Assembly: GCA_017979445.1 (NCBI GenBank) | Contig: CM030704.1 | Location: forward strand, 17,777,658 to 17,841,657 | From: Akebia trifoliata | Lineage: Eukaryota; Streptophyta; Magnoliopsida; Ranunculales; Lardizabalaceae | Length of the DNA: 64,000 bases | Direction: 5' to 3' | Translations under genes and position numbers: made by a program | Shown here: positions 1-12,930 of the stretch, piece after piece | How positions within the stretch are numbered: the stretch's first letter is position 1 | Layout of the letters: each line of letters starts with the position of its first letter | Notes under the pieces: model-generated | The model's input: only the letters and a program-made list of their open reading frames with translations | Told to the model about the DNA's origin: nothing | The model's database searches: none

Positions 1-206
1 GTCTTCTCCGTCTCTTCTTCTCTCTTTCTCTGTCAGTCTCTTGCTCTCACATAGTCGCACGGTTCTCTCTCTCTCATTGTTCTCTCTTTCTCACAGATCT
101 CTCTCTCTCACAACTCTCTCACAAATCTCTTTCTCTATTCTCTCACTGTATCTCTCTTTCACTTTTTAAAGGCATAGAGAAATCCAAGTTCTACTAATTA
201 ACAACA
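1..206 (+). promoter_or_regulatory. pyrimidine-rich leader upstream of uS5-like exon
   Basis: Dense CT-rich tracts (repeated ctctct and tttctc) run to about 170 and are followed by a short A-rich stretch before the ATG at 207. This looks like a plant 5' UTR or core promoter of the Y-patch kind. No clear TATA box is visible in the part that lies inside the window. Confidence 0.4.
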
Positions 207-679
207 ATGGCTACCTCAATAACCAAATCAAAATGTGCTTGGGCTCTTCTCCTTCTCAAACAAACCTCAATTTATACATTTCCAGAACAAACCCATTTCA
301 AATATTCGTCATTTGGATCGATTATCAAACCATCACCATCACTTTTTATGTTCTTCTTTTGATGCGACCATTAATGAACTCTTAGCCGAAGTTGAAAGGG
401 AAAAGCTAAGAGAAAGAGAGGAAAAGAAAAGAGCTGGTGTAGAAATCGTTAATGATGAAGATGAAGAGGATTACTTGGGTGTAGGATCGTTGGTTGAGAA
501 ATTAGAGAAGGAGAAACTGAAAAATATTGGAGATCCCAATATGATTGAAGAACCTACAGATTCATAGAGTGATGAAGATGATGAGAGGTTCTCACCCGAT
601 TCAGTCCAGAAAAGAGCAAATTAGTTTAAGAAGAAGTTCAATAAGTATGAAGAGCTTCTCAAGAATTTCATTGATTCAG
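207..679 (+). pseudogene. degraded exon 1 resembling mitochondrial ribosomal protein uS5 (S5 family)
   Basis: One exon's worth of coding sequence. The frame open from 235 gives a targeting-like N-terminus rich in Ser, Asn and His, then an acidic and Lys-rich segment with the motifs DATINELLAEVEREK, YLGVGSLVEKLEKEKLK and SDEDDERFSPDSVQKR, ending FNKYEELLKNF. I recognise this as the N-terminal extension of plant mitochondrial uS5 (S5 family) from memory of the family. It ends at a good splice donor (CAG|GTAATG, GT at 680). Damage: the natural-looking ATG at 207 is one frame away from the body, and TAG stops sit in frame at 565-567 and 622-624. The second lies where a Gln would fit (CAG to TAG). 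No later exon is seen before 1793. It could be a fragment carried by a transposable element rather than an inactivated locus. Confidence 0.55.
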
Positions 680-1769
680 GTAATGGATTTGATTTTATTT
701 TATTTTTTTTTATGAAATTTGATTTATCCAATTGCGTTTTATATTAAACGTAAAATTATGCTCATTTTATATTGTTAGCTTTTGAATTTTTCATGAAAAA
801 ATCAAACAAATCCTTAACTACATAATAACCATGTTTGGAATTCAAAAATTATTCCACCGGGTCAATTTGGTTAATTTGGTAAAATTTATGACTGAATATT
901 TATAATTGGGTTTTCTTTTATTTGATGAGTTGGGAAGATTTGGCTTCGAAATTAAAATGGAATTTGGCTTTGTAGTTACTGAGAAATTATATTCTTTGAA
1001 AAAGTTCTTACTTTTATTTCTTATTGTTTCTCCTTTCTTGGTAATCCTTGTTAAAGTTCCTTTTTTGTACCATATGTTTTTTTGCCATATCTATTTTTCT
1101 ACTTGGCTTCAGTCATGGCTAGCCCACTTCACAATAAGTTGTTTATTGTTTGGTTTGTCTACTTGTATAACCCAATTGTTCTTATTTACTCTTCTTAATG
1201 GTTTGGTTGGCTCACATGGTTTCTATTACTTTATGTAAATGGAGAACAAATTCATATTTACATCTGATGATCTTACTTTATCTATTAACTTTAATGTGGG
1301 GTTCAGATCAATAAAAAGTATGCCTCATCTTTAAAGATTATTCTTCTAATGAGACTTTGAATGTTCCCTAGAAGATGGTGTTACAATCAAAATTCTCATA
1401 GTACCCAAAGTTGTTTTAGTGCTAGTTCTATTCATTTCCATTAATGATTTTTGAAATGGTTTTAATAAGTTCTTTTTATTGTCTTAGCAAGACCGACATG
1501 GTTTATTCTTTTCAACTTGTTCCATCTATTGCTTTTACATTTTTACCTTTTCAAAAAATGAATGTTACCAGAAATTGATTAAAGAAAACTAGAATGAAGA
1601 AGTTTTGGAAAGCTTGAAAAGCTCTAGACTGAAGTGACAACCTTTTATAGAGATAAATAATATGTTTTCCTTTGGAAGACTTCCTTGGGCATGATTCCTA
1701 CAATCGATCATTTGATTAGTTGTAACAAAAATAATTATTTACTTTTGTTGTTGTTATTCAAACTTGTAG
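680..1769. other. AT-rich intron-like or intergenic stretch
   Basis: It starts with the splice donor of the uS5-like exon and ends at an acceptor-like TTGTAG (1764-1769) just before the CSLC-like coding sequence. It is T-rich with no coding signal. An open frame at 906-1238 is hydrophobic by composition only and matches nothing I recognise. Confidence 0.4.
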
Positions 1770-1792
1770 ATTACTTCAAAGGATGGCATTTT
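1770..1792 (+). pseudogene. CSLC-like exon, 5' piece (left of retrotransposon insertion)
   Basis: Twenty-three bases after an AG acceptor at 1768-1769 encode YFKGWHF, the segment at the end of the second membrane region of cellulose-synthase-like C proteins. The last five bases, ATTTT, are the target-site duplication of the LTR that starts at 1793. Joined across that duplication to 17609, the reading frame continues without a break into the larger piece at 17604-17908. This confirms both the insertion boundaries and the identity of the exon. Confidence 0.7.
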
Positions 1793-2374
1793 TGTAAAAC
1801 GCTGAATTTCTGATTTGTATCTCGAGGAAAAATAAATAGTGAAATTTTGATAAAATCTTGAAAGTGGGACTTAGGGATAAAACTTTAGGATGTTTCTGAT
1901 CATTTTTAATGGAATCTGACATCACCATTGGATTCAAAATGATCGAAAAACATACTTTAACCTGTAAGCATGCTTAAATGCGAGTCTGAATATAAAAGTT
2001 ACAAAATCCTCGATTACCGGGTCGGACCAGGCTAAAATAGTGACTTGTTGGTAGAGAAAGAATTGTTAAGATTTGATCATACCATTGGATTCGTAACAAA
2101 AAAATATTAAACATGGACTATTTATTGGTCATTTTTGGAGATCAGAAAGTCGAATTATCGTCAAAAACGAAAACGACATCAAGTTTAAGGGTCACCTCAG
2201 GCCAAAAATGTAAATTTTTTATGGAGACATAATTTGTAGAAATTGACTATACTGTTAGATCTGGAACGAAAAATTAGGCGAAATAGAATATTCATTTGTC
2301 AGTTTTGAAGTCCGGATGGTCAAGTTATCGTCAATCAAAACAATTGACAAAATACTGAATTCGTCCCAAATTTT

Positions 2375-2384
2375 ATATAAATAA
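2375..2384 (+). promoter_or_regulatory. TATA box of the Del/Tekay-like LTR
   Basis: TATATAAATA lies about 580 bp into the LTR. The related LTR at 63342 has the same element at 63923-63931, at the same distance from its start, which supports a real U3 promoter. Confidence 0.5.
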
Positions 2385-3515
2385 AAAATTTTAATTTTTT
2401 TTTTAAACTTCGTCTCCTCCAACCCACCCAAATAGCGCAACATATATAAACGAAAATTTCGTTTTTCTTCCGATCTTCCACCTCAGATCCCTCGCAAATG
2501 GTCCACTTTCGACGATCGTCGCAGAAGAGAAAAAGATCCGTAGCTGCGTTCTCTATAAAACCCACCCAAGATCCATTCATTTCATCTTCTCTTTCATCCC
2601 ATATCGTCGAAAATCAGTCGTACGTATATACGAAGATTTCATAACTTCGACTTCGGATTTCATCCGTTTCGGGGTCAAACCGTCTTTCGCCTCAAAAAGG
2701 AGAAATGACAAGCACATCGAGATCTTCAAAACCACCGGGCCGGTTTCGAAAATCAACCGCTTCGAAGTTCGGTCCGTCTTGATTTCTGCGCTGATCGCCT
2801 CGATTTTCGCGCACACGCTTCGATCCTTTCGCCTAGAGATAGTAAGGAACTCTCAATTTCTATTAGTAATCATAGATTGTGAAAATTGCATTTAGTATTT
2901 TATCGGATAAATTTTGATGTATTTCCAAAATATAGAATTCTTTTGTTATTTAAAAATTCACACCAGAAATTGCATGTTTGATATGTTTAATTGTAATTTT
3001 TAACAACTTATACGTGGGTAGGGTATTTTAACGGGTTATTTCCATCAATTGGGTCGTGTGCACTGCTCGGACCCTGTGTTTGATATAAAATTTGTATTCT
3101 TTTTCAATATTATTGGTAAAAAAAATAAATTTTATAGTTGGAAAATGTGATTTAATATTCAATGAACTCATATTGAGTTGATGAATATCAGAAAATAGAT
3201 ATTTTATTGAAGAGATTGAAAACTATAAAAATCGAAAAAAGGGAAAAAGGGTATGAAACGGTAAAATGTCAGAGTCACACCCGAGGGGTGATGTCTGCAT
3301 TTTACGTTGTTGTGTTGTGTGTAAGTTGGTGAACAAATATCTAGGAATAATGTTAATGGTTGCATGTTTATTTAAATTTCTATTAGCGCGAAGCGCTGTG
3401 TATTTTTCTGTTATGTTATTTATTTTAGGTCGGGTGGCCACAATTGCATGGTAGGAAACTGGATATCCATTCTCAACCTTGTATTGTTAATTTCTCTTTT
3501 GTTTTCTAATGAAAG

Positions 3516-3517
<2 letters not shown>

Positions 3518-3567
<50 letters not shown>
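3518..3567. repeat. (AT)n microsatellite
   Basis: About 25 perfect AT dinucleotides inside the solo LTR; likely polymorphic in length. Confidence 0.95.
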
Positions 3568-3570
<3 letters not shown>

Positions 3571-3903
3571 GCTATTTTGTGAGCTGTTAAAGAGTCTGTG
3601 AATGCCTGAAGGGATAGTGCGTCATATCATCCGGAGTAGTGTACTATCCTAGGATGTACGGTAGGGACCACCAAGCTTATACGTGGTATGGGACGCGTAT
3701 GAGAGTGGAGTCACAACTGGAATCCGGGTTTATTCCTCTCTATATTTACTAGTGAACTTGTAATGTAAAGGTGGTCCTATACGAATGGTTTGTATATTTG
3801 GGAATCACATGCACGCCTGATAGGCATAGACGAAGATGATTAGTCAGTGATCACTAACAATTTATAGTAGTCAAACGTTCTGACACATCGAAAAGAGACC
3901 CAT

Positions 3904-5661
3904 TGAAAGCGCCATCGATCCGCGGGGTGCACGGATCCGCTTTTGACCTTTGAGGTTTGGGAGTCGTCACCTAGTTATTACGGTCTAGGAACCAAATTTT
4001 GACTCTAAAAGACAAATATACTAATCTACGAAGAAAAACTAAATCCGGGGATCACATTACGGGGTGGAAGGTGTTAGGCACCAACCCCGCCCGGTCAATG
4101 CCGGTTTCTACTTAACCCAAATAAGTCTACATTGCTAACAAAAACCTAGATTGAAAAAGAAAGGAAAAAAAATAAAATAAAAGAGATTTTACCTTTGAAC
4201 GCAACGGTTCTATTCCCTCAGATTCAATAAAACTGCTCCTTGTACTGTTCTCCTTACTTCGTTCTGTCTCCGGATCTGATTTTGTATCTCCGAGGCAAGG
4301 TATCTCTTCCTTAGATCTAGATTCTTCGAATTTTGTTATCGATTTTGGGGTGTTTTTGAAGGGCTTTTAAGTGTTTTTTAGGCTAAAATTGAAGAAGGGA
4401 TGTTAGGTAAGGAGTTGAGGCTCCAAAACTATGGTTTATGAGAGGCTAGGGGGGCTTTTAGACCTACTTCTCTTAGGGTTTATGATTTGATACGAAAATA
4501 GGGTGTGAGGACCTCTATTTATAGATTTTTTTTAAGGGTTGACTTAGATAGAATTAGTGTTTGATTGTAATTCTTTTAGTTAGAGTTGTGTTTTAGTTAG
4601 ACTTATTTTAGGTAGAATTGTGTTTTAATTAGAATTGTTTTAGGTAGAATTATTTTTTAGGTAGAACTCTATTAGATAGAGTTATTATTTAATTAGAATT
4701 CTATTATGATTTTGACTTTTGGTCTTATTTGATTGACTTTTAATATTTTGACTTTAGTCTTAATTGATTGACTTTTAATATCTTTGACTTCAGTCTTGCT
4801 TAATTGACTTTAATTTTGACTTTAGTCTCACTAGATTGACTTTAAGATTTTGACTTTAGTCTTGCTTGGTTGACTTTGATTTTTTGGAGAACCCCTCTCT
4901 ATTATATCTTTAATTCTTTGGACTCCCAAATGGAGGGGTCCTTAAAGAAATATCTCACGAACCCACAACAATTTTACTTGAAAGCCCGATTGATCGATTT
5001 TTTTAAGTCAAAATTTTAAATTAATTTTATCAATGTTTCACTTTAATTATTTAATGTTTTATTTATTAATTTCAAAATTTTCAATTATGAAAATTGTGAA
5101 ATTACCGTTTTGCCCCCGGAGAGGACTTTTCACGTTTTAAGTCAGTTTTTAATGTTCTAGGATATTTTAGAATCGATTTTTCGTAAAGAATTTAATGGAA
5201 ATATTGATTTGTGTCATTTGTGAAATTTTTTGTGTGAAATGGTCATGAACTTTATGAGGGGCATTTTCGTAATTTTTTCAAATTCTGTTAAATTGGTGAA
5301 ATGATTTATTTGGTTTCGATTTGTTGTTTTATGTGTTTGAGAGAGTTTTCCTAAGCGTAACGTAGGCTCTAGGGTTGTTTTGAGGTTAGGGGTATTTTGG
5401 TAATTTGGTCAATTTTTAGTGATTTTTATCGTGAAACTTCTTGTTGGGTCTGCAAGATGATGATTTCTATGTTTATCGAGTCGTATTTTCCTTGCGTAAC
5501 GTGGTTTCTAAGGTTTTGTCAGTTTGAGATACCTCATCCGAATTTCTGAAACACATCTGGTAACAAAATAAAGCAATGGAATACACATCCATCATTGGGA
5601 ATCGTTGCGATCGAGTTGACGAGTTGATTAATCAGGCGGATGCAAAAATGGGGTGTCTACA
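3904..5661 (-). repeat. 3' LTR of element A
   Basis: 1,758 bp, TGAAAGCG...GTGTCTACA on the plus strand, nearly the same as 13157-14922. A minus-strand TATA box (CTATAAATAG, 4515-4524) is followed by U5 with the conserved GGTGCCTAACACC block. On its plus-strand right edge it abuts the polypurine tract (5662-5676), as expected for the 3' LTR of a minus-strand element. Confidence 0.9.
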
Positions 5662-5676
5662 GATGCCCCTCTTTGG
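5662..5676 (-). other. polypurine tract of element A
   Basis: The minus strand reads CCAAAGAGGGGCATC directly before the LTR start TGTAGACACC; this primes plus-strand DNA synthesis in LTR elements. The same tract precedes the 3' LTR of element B (41067-41081). Confidence 0.75.
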
Positions 5677-6119
5677 CAGAGGGTTGAAGCAAACTAGATA
5701 GCAAATCTATTTTGGTAGATAGTGCAATATCCGAATGCCAAAGCTAATGACAGTTCATTTTGTAGCCTGATTTAGCAATTCGTCGGGGTGTTCGGATCCT
5801 TGAAGGTAAAACTCTCCTCGAACTAAAAGGTGGTCAGGTCCTCGAGCTTGAACTCTCACTGACGATGTCAGATCCTCGAATTTTAGAAAATTCTCCCTGA
5901 CTAATGCAAAAGTGCATGTGTGTGCAATGGTGTGATGCTTACTGAATAAAAATATGTCAGGTCCTATAGATCTTTCTCATTGACAATAATGATTCAAAAT
6001 TGAAATGCACTTATGCAACGAAAATAATCATGGCAAGGTTGAACAATGAAGTAATTGGACTCATAACAATGTAGGAACTTCGTTAAATCCTATTTGAAAT
6101 TATTTTTTAGAGTTCGAAA

Positions 6120-7045
6120 AAGTATGAGTTGCATTTATCGAACTCAAACCTATTGTAACCACACTTCTTGGGCTAAAGAACTTAAACAAAGCTGGAGTCT
6201 CGTTTCTCGGACTCTGACTAAGGTTTAGAGGAACTTAAACAATCCTATTAAAATTGGAGTCTCGTTTCTCGGACTCGAACTAAGGTTAATAGGCACTTCA
6301 AAAAAACCTATTCATTATATGATTCAAAAAGTTGGAGTCTCGCTTCTCGGACTCGAACCTAGCTTTGTAGGCACTTAAAAAACCTATTCATTCTATGATT
6401 TAAAAAGTAGGAGTCTCATTTCTCGGACTCGCACTTAGGTTTGTAGGCACTTCAAAAAACCTATTCATTATATGATTCAAAAAGTTGGAGTCTCGTTTCT
6501 CGAACTCGAACTTAAATTTGTAGGCGCTTCAAAAAGCTTATTCATTCTATGATTCAAAAAGTTGGAGTCTCGTTTCTCGGACTCAAACTAGGTTTGTAAG
6601 CACTTCAAAAAGCCTATTCATTCTATGATTCAAAAAGTTGGAGTCTCGTTTCTCGGACTCGAACTTAAGTTTGTAGGCACTTCAAAAAGCCTATTCGTTC
6701 TATGATTCAAAAAATTGGAGTCTCGTTTCTCGGACTCGCATTTAGGTTTGTAGGCACTTCAAAAAGCCTATTCATTCTATGATTCAAAAAGTTGGAGTCT
6801 CGTTTCTCGAACTCGAACTTAGGTTTATAGGCACTTCAAAAAGTCCACTCATTCTATGATTCAAAAAGTTGGAGTCTCGTTTCTCGGACTCGAACTTAGG
6901 TTTGTAGGCACTTCAAAAAGCCTATTCATTCTATGATTCAAAAAGTTGGAGTCTCGTTTCTCGGACTCAAACTTACTAAGCCACGTTTCTCGGGCTTAGA
7001 TTTATAGGAACTTAAACAATCCTATTAATTCATTCTATGATTCAA
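6120..7045 (-). repeat. tandem stem-loop array of element A (period about 77 bp)
   Basis: Ten to eleven units of about 77 bp. Each contains GAGTC, ten bases, GACTC, so each can fold as a 5-bp stem with a 10-nt loop. The first unit (near 6129-6149) has the stem GAGTT/AACTC, and the last (near 6977-6999) has TAAGC/GCTTA, with similar loops. It lies just upstream of the polypurine tract in element sense, at the same place as the 107-bp array of element B. It encodes nothing visible. Confidence 0.85.
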
Positions 7046-9185
7046 AATCGAGCTCAAAGTTTAAAAGATTGGGCCTTTATTGGCTTATCATGCATCTGGA
7101 TTCATAATTATCATTGGACTTCATCGGACTTTTAAGTAAGATTTTCAATTTTATCATGTGATTAAGAATAAAACTTTGGAATTAAATGACTTTAAAAAAT
7201 GCCCTTAGTTTCAAGGTCGGCTTTAACTAGAACTTGACTATGAGACTGATGGAGTAGATTACGCTTGAAAAATATGAACTCTGATGTATGATAGATAGAA
7301 GAACTGACATTCCCTTAAATTTAAGACTCTTAAGGTTATCATATTTGCAATAAGGGATTGATCATTTTCTTTCGAATTTCTTCTGAAAAATGCTTGAGTT
7401 GGACTTAAAAATCTTGATAAATATTAGAATAGAAGATCTTTCTCTTCAAAGTGGTTGATGATTCTACATCTTCCATTAGTGAACACTTGAACAAGTAAAC
7501 ATACTTTTGAAGATCCTATACTGTTCAAGATGACTTCTAATTTTTTTGACTTTAACATTGTCTTCGTCGGATGTGAGCTCTTGGCTGAAAAACGAATATT
7601 GTGGCTTGAATGGTTCTGTATTTTTTAGTTTCCGCACAAACTTCCTTCTGAATTCTTCTTTTTGATGGGATCTTTCTTCCCATTTGATGATGCCCTAATT
7701 TTTGCCTAGATCGCCTCTTTAGGTTTTCAATCTAGCTGGCTTTATTTTTTTTTTCTGATGATGCCTTGATTTTTGCCTAAGTCGCCTTTTCAGGTTTTCA
7801 ACCTAGCAGACTTTCTTTTTTATGGTTATGCCCTAAATTTTGCCTAAGTCGCCTTTTCGGATTTTCGACTTAGCGGGCTTTTCTTTTTTTCTTGATGATC
7901 TTGAATGACCAACTCGACAACTTCTTAGTTCCCTGCACCTTAACCGAGTCAATTAGCATTCAGGAGGACTTAATAGGTGGGCTTAGGATATGGTTTACAA
8001 AGAAAAGATATAAGGCTCAACTTCCCAAAATGCCCCTAATTTGATATTTTCTCTTTTCTGTCAATTATTTTGATTTTTTCTAAATGCCCCTAGTTTGGCA
8101 TTCTTTTCTTTTTATCAATTCTTTTAATTTTTTTTTAATGCCCCAAGTTTGGCATTCTTTTCTTTTAAACCTTTCAATAGGGGATTTTCCTTTTGGATAA
8201 CACTTTTTTTAAGAGAATAAGTTTTTTGTATGACCGAGCCTGAAGTAACTTCTCAGGTTGCCTACGTACCCCAAATATTTCTTTTTCTTTTGGGATCAGG
8301 TCAAAATGTAGTTCATACTAAGATTCCCTCCCAAAGTTGGTTGGTGTGGTTTAGAAAGAAACAAGCTATTTGATTTCTTTAGAGGTTGCAAGGGACTAAA
8401 GAATGTTTTCTTTTTCTTGGTAAGACAGGAAAATGGTTAGACCAAAAAAGGCCTCCTTTTGTGAAATACTACTCGATTTGGTCAAGATTTTAGGAACTCG
8501 ATATCTTGATTGCTCTATCGAGTAAGATGTTCTTTTGAGAAAGAATATTCTTCAGTCTTCTTTTGTGAAATCGAGTATAATCGAATTTTCTGTGTTCGAC
8601 TATTCAACTATTTTATAACTCCGAGAAAATCTTTTATTTTCTTATGAATGAAAACTCTCCTCTTTAAACATGGTAGATCCACTTGTAAGTCTTAGCGTCT
8701 TTGTCGATGCTTTCAACTATATCACTTTTGACCGATAATCTTTGACTTTGAAATCACTCTTGACTTGATCTATGTTTTTGTGTAATCCATCCATATATCT
8801 TATGAGATCATGCAAGAAATATTGTTGAATTTCTCAAGTAAGTTTACTATTCTCTCATGTTCTCTTGAGGATAATGTATCACCAATTTGCACTTCTTGAG
8901 TGTACTCTTTAATTCCAATATTTATTAAGTTCAATTAGTGAGCTTTAAGTCATTTTTCATGTTAAATCTTATATTCAAATCATTATTGCACACATGATAA
9001 TCAAAAGCTTCTTTATTTATTGGAATTGAAAAGAACATAGACTGACAAACCTTACTAAAACCCAAAAATAAAGATGACTAACTGAATTTAAAGACTGACG
9101 CAACTAAAACTAAAATAAAATTAAGAAGACTTAAAAGACGACATCATTCTGAATGGAGGGACATAATTCTAGAGTCTATACCACT
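7046..9185 (-). other. non-coding region between gag and array in element A
   Basis: About 2.1 kb where pol would be expected. There are no RT, RNase H or integrase motifs on either strand. It holds two small direct-repeat sets: three copies of a 55-85 bp unit (about 7680, 7755 and 7823) containing TTTTGCCTAAGTCGCC, and three copies of a unit with TGCCCCTAGTTTGGCATTC (about 8030-8160). The homologous stretch of element B (37740-39900) has the same layout, so this is a family feature and not a recent deletion in A alone. Confidence 0.6.
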
Positions 9186-10676
9186 TCAGTTATCTTCGAT
9201 GGATGACTTGAACTTGCGTACTTTTACTATCTCTTCATATTCCGATTCAAGCCTGTCATATGCGGGAGAACCCGTTGCTTCAATAATTTCTCTGTTCTTC
9301 AGTTTTGTCACTGCCTTAGGGTAGTTGAACTCATTCTGGCATGGAACGAATACACTATTTAGACCGATTGGGTGAATGAAGGAAACTGGGTCAACTGATT
9401 CGGGTTTGGATATTGATATTAGGTTCAGAGTAGGAGGGGGTTGATTTTGAAAGGTAGGCAAAGGATTAGTCTTAACATTGGGAGTAGTAAGAGTGGGTAT
9501 GGTGACTTTTCCTTACTTAATAAGGTCTTGGATATCATGTCGGAGAGTAATACACCTGTCAAGAACATGACCAGGCATCTGATAGAATTCACAGAATTGT
9601 CCATTATCCATGTTTGGAGGAAGAGGATTAAGTAAAGGCTTAGGTTGTAAAGGTGTCAGCAATCCCCTTTTCATCAATTTTTGATAAGCAACACTAAGGG
9701 ACATTCCAAGATTGGCAAACTGTCTTCTAGGCTTAGCTTGTGAAGGTTGAGTAACTTGAGGAGATAGTGCGAAGGAGGTGTCGGCAACTTGTAAGGAATT
9801 GACATTAGGTTTGAAATGTTTGGGTTTTGACTCAGACGAGTTACCAAAAAGTCCCGAATAGTAAGCATCCTCAACTTGATTTCCAGCCTCAAGGAGGGAT
9901 TGAAAAGTAGGAAGGTACTGAGGCATCAAGTACTTGGCATAATTTAGAGTGAGATTCTTGAGGATAATCTTGACTTGTTCCTTTTCTTGAGGTCGATCCC
10001 ATAATTGAGCGGCTTTAGCTCTCCATCGAGCAATGAACTCAGTGAAAGTTTCCCCAGGTTTCTGTTTAATAGTTTCTAGGTCTCTTCTTGTGAGTTCAAT
10101 ATCCGTGTTGAATGAATACCAATCAATAAACTCTTTCATCAATTCATGCCATGTTCTTACCCGAGATGAATCCAATGACATTAACCAGCGTAGGGCAGGA
10201 CCTGTAAGGGTTCTTTGAAAAAGTTGTACCATCTGTTCTTCACTCAAACCCTGAGATTGCATGATGCCGACATATACTTTTAAGTGAGTCCTAGGGCATC
10301 CAATACCGGTAAACTTCTCCATATCTGGCATTGTGAACTTCTCTGGCAGACGGACCGTGGGAAACAATGTCATTGCCCCTAATCTAAGAGTAAGATCGTT
10401 AGGGTCTTTAATATTCTTCAAAGCAGTTTCAACCTGAGTTATTCGATGAGCTAGGACAGGGTCAACGTGTAACTGATCATCTTCTTGGTTTTCAACGAGG
10501 TCAAACACATCCTGAGGTTCTATAGCTTTATCTTTTCCCTTTTCAATTTTCAGGGATTCAATTTGTGTTTGGACAGAAGCAATAATCTGTGCTTGAAAAG
10601 ATTCTAAAATCTGACGGAGTGCAGCTTCATCCATGGTACTCGTTTCTTCTCGTGGCAAAGCCTGACTACTTGGCAA
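9186..10676 (-). pseudogene. gag: Gag polyprotein of element A, one internal stop
   Basis: It encodes the structural capsid and nucleocapsid protein that packages retrotransposon RNA in the cytoplasm. The frame opens at ATG 10676 and runs 387 codons to a TAA at 9513-9515. It continues in the same frame for about 109 more codons to 9186, so the original ORF was near 496 codons; the stop sits where related Gags have Gln (CAA to TAA). The N-terminal third is Glu/Gln/Lys-rich. The capsid motif FTGIGCPRTHLKVYVGIM and the segment LVQLFQRTLTGPALRWLMSL (residues about 140-175) are typical of Tat/Ogre Gags. A reduced zinc knuckle, C362-x7-H370-x4-C375 with Tyr in place of the second Cys, precedes the stop. 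Gag is the only protein this element encodes. Confidence 0.85.
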
Positions 10677-11427
10677 TGGTACTCTGGAAAGACGACTATT
10701 TTCACGGACTCAAAGTGGTACAAATAGAGGTTTAGAACGTTTAGGATCAATTATCACCTGATTGGAAGTTAACCAAGGTTAACCATTGACTCTAAAGGTT
10801 TGACTCTTAACCACATGATTAAAGTTTCGATATAGAATAGCCCAAGTCCAATGGAAAATATCGAATCCAAATGCACTATAAGTCTATAGTGACCAAGAAA
10901 GTGAGAAAGGTTAGACGCGGGTCTATCCCTGATTGGGATTGAACTTTTGATCAAACAAATTAATTTGATCCTAAAATTGAATCTTTCTATACAAAGTGGT
11001 TTGGATCTTTAAAAGTGAAACCAATTAGTCCAATTGATTTGGTATTGATCAGTTTGATCCATTTGTCAATTGGGTCAACTGGTTTAAGTGGTTCAAATTA
11101 ATCGGTACATTTCACCGATTGGGTCGGACTGATATTGCGGGTTTTGTTTGATTATTCTGGATCGGTCCGCCCACTTACCTGTTGGTTGGATTGAATAAAG
11201 TTACCCGGGAACACCCATAATCAGTTCAGGTCGTGACATATAGGAAGGCTTCTAGACTCTAGGTTTACTACGTGCAATGCAATTTATCTGGCCATCCTTG
11301 CCCAAACACACCTATATACCTTTCGATACGTGGTGACTTGGTTTGATATACCTTATAGGTGATAATCTAAAACCTCAATTCACTTCTCTGAAGCCAAAAA
11401 CAGCCAGTTTGATCTCTAGTTGAGAGG

Positions 11428-11560
11428 TGGCGCACAATGCTGAGCTAGGGCCCACTTAAATACCTCTCGTCTAGAATAGACGTAGTCTATCCCCCTCGTA
11501 CAGTAGGGTACAGCGGGGCAAGATCTTGCTTAGGCACCGGTTTTGACCAAGAAGTGCAAT
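11428..11560 (-). promoter_or_regulatory. conserved leader block with TAGAC-GTA-GTCTA hairpin (element A copy)
   Basis: About 130 bp clearly related to 49098-49230 in element D and 36866-36985 in element B. The core GAATAGACGTAGTCTATCC is almost unchanged and is a perfect inverted repeat (TAGAC/GTCTA). Its place in the 5' leader suggests an RNA packaging or dimerisation signal; that function is inference. Confidence 0.5.
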
Positions 11561-12353
11561 TGATATACTTAGATTATCTTTTACATACCTATGGGTACGA
11601 GTCAAGAGTTGTAGCTTTCATAAATGATTTGGCATCCCACGAGGGGACCGACCACGTACTAGTACTACGTTGGCAATCGGGACATGTGACTGTGTGGCTC
11701 ACAATAGGTAAAAGGCTCAGGTCGCTCCAGCCTGGGTGCATCAATACATCTCTCAGAATCACCTGATCAGACGGTATTGATGTCCCAGTTTGATATACTC
11801 TAAGGTACGTGACTGGAGTTGTGGTTTTCATGAATGACGTCGCATCTCCGAAGAGATCGGGTCACGCACTAGTGCTACGTTGGCTATATAGGATGTATAA
11901 GTGTGCAAAACAGTAAACGTGCATGTGGTGTGTGCAAAACAGGGTGGGGTGTGCCCGGGGCTTTTTTCAAACACATGGGCCCATGGGCTAGATTATGTCA
12001 TCACATATGGATATCAAATGAATATTGATCAAAAAAATAATACAAAACCCATCACATCGAAATTAAGATGAAAGCAAACACATCACAAATATATCTGTCA
12101 AGATCATGGCAAATCAATTAATGAGCATGACATATAATAATTGATCAAACAAACATTGCAATAGGCATAATTTTTATAATTTTTAAGGTCCAATCAATGA
12201 TCACTTTTGAGTGATCCAAAATAAATCGAGATTCCAATAGATGTTACATTGATGATAGAATGACAATGGTTGAGATGAGCTCACTCTCAGGAACATTAAT
12301 TGTGCCAACATTAGATAAATTCGGATTTTCTGTGAATTAGAAAAATACAATCT

Positions 12354-12930
12354 GAACTTGCATCGATGATATCTAAGGCTCTCGATAATGAAATCGAGTG
12401 AACCCAAGTTCTAAATTAAGCTACTCGATGAGATCTACATTTTATTAATAGGTGCCCAGACTTAGTTCTCACTAGAATATTCTGTAAAAACGTTTTAACA
12501 TTGCTGTCCCAACCTTCATTCAGAACCAATTCCAGATTTACAGATTGAACTTGCATCGATGATATCTAAGGCTTTTGATAACGAAATTGAGTGAACTCAG
12601 ATTCTAAATTAATCTACTCGATGAGATCTACGTTTTATTAATAGGTTTCCAGATTTAATTCTCACTAGAATGTTTTGTAAAAACGTTTTAACATTACTAT
12701 CCCAACCTTCATTCAGCAACAATTCCAGATTTACAGATTGAACTTGCATCGATGATATCTAAGGCTTCCGATAACGAAATTGAGTGAACTCAGATTCTAA
12801 ATTAATCTACTCGATGAGATCTACGTTTTATTAATAGGTTCCCAGACTTAATTCTCACTAGAATATTTTGTAAAAATATTTTAACATTACTGTCCCAACC
12901 TTCATCATTCCATCATTTTCATATGTCAAT
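12354..12930 (-). repeat. 193-bp tandem repeat, three copies
   Basis: Starts at 12354, 12547 and 12740, exactly 193 bp apart. Each copy contains GAACTTGCATCGATGATATC near its start and a CTACTCGATGAGATCTAC segment. The third copy is slightly truncated. It lies in the leader of element A; no coding frame is kept across copies. Confidence 0.85.

Noticed and set aside
906..1238. 110-codon hydrophobic open frame
   Set aside because: T-rich intron-like DNA gives hydrophobic frames by chance; no recognisable motif, no codon-use support.
6120..7045. CRISPR-like array of regular repeats
   Set aside because: Units are tandem without unique spacers, lie in a plant retrotransposon, and have no cas genes nearby.
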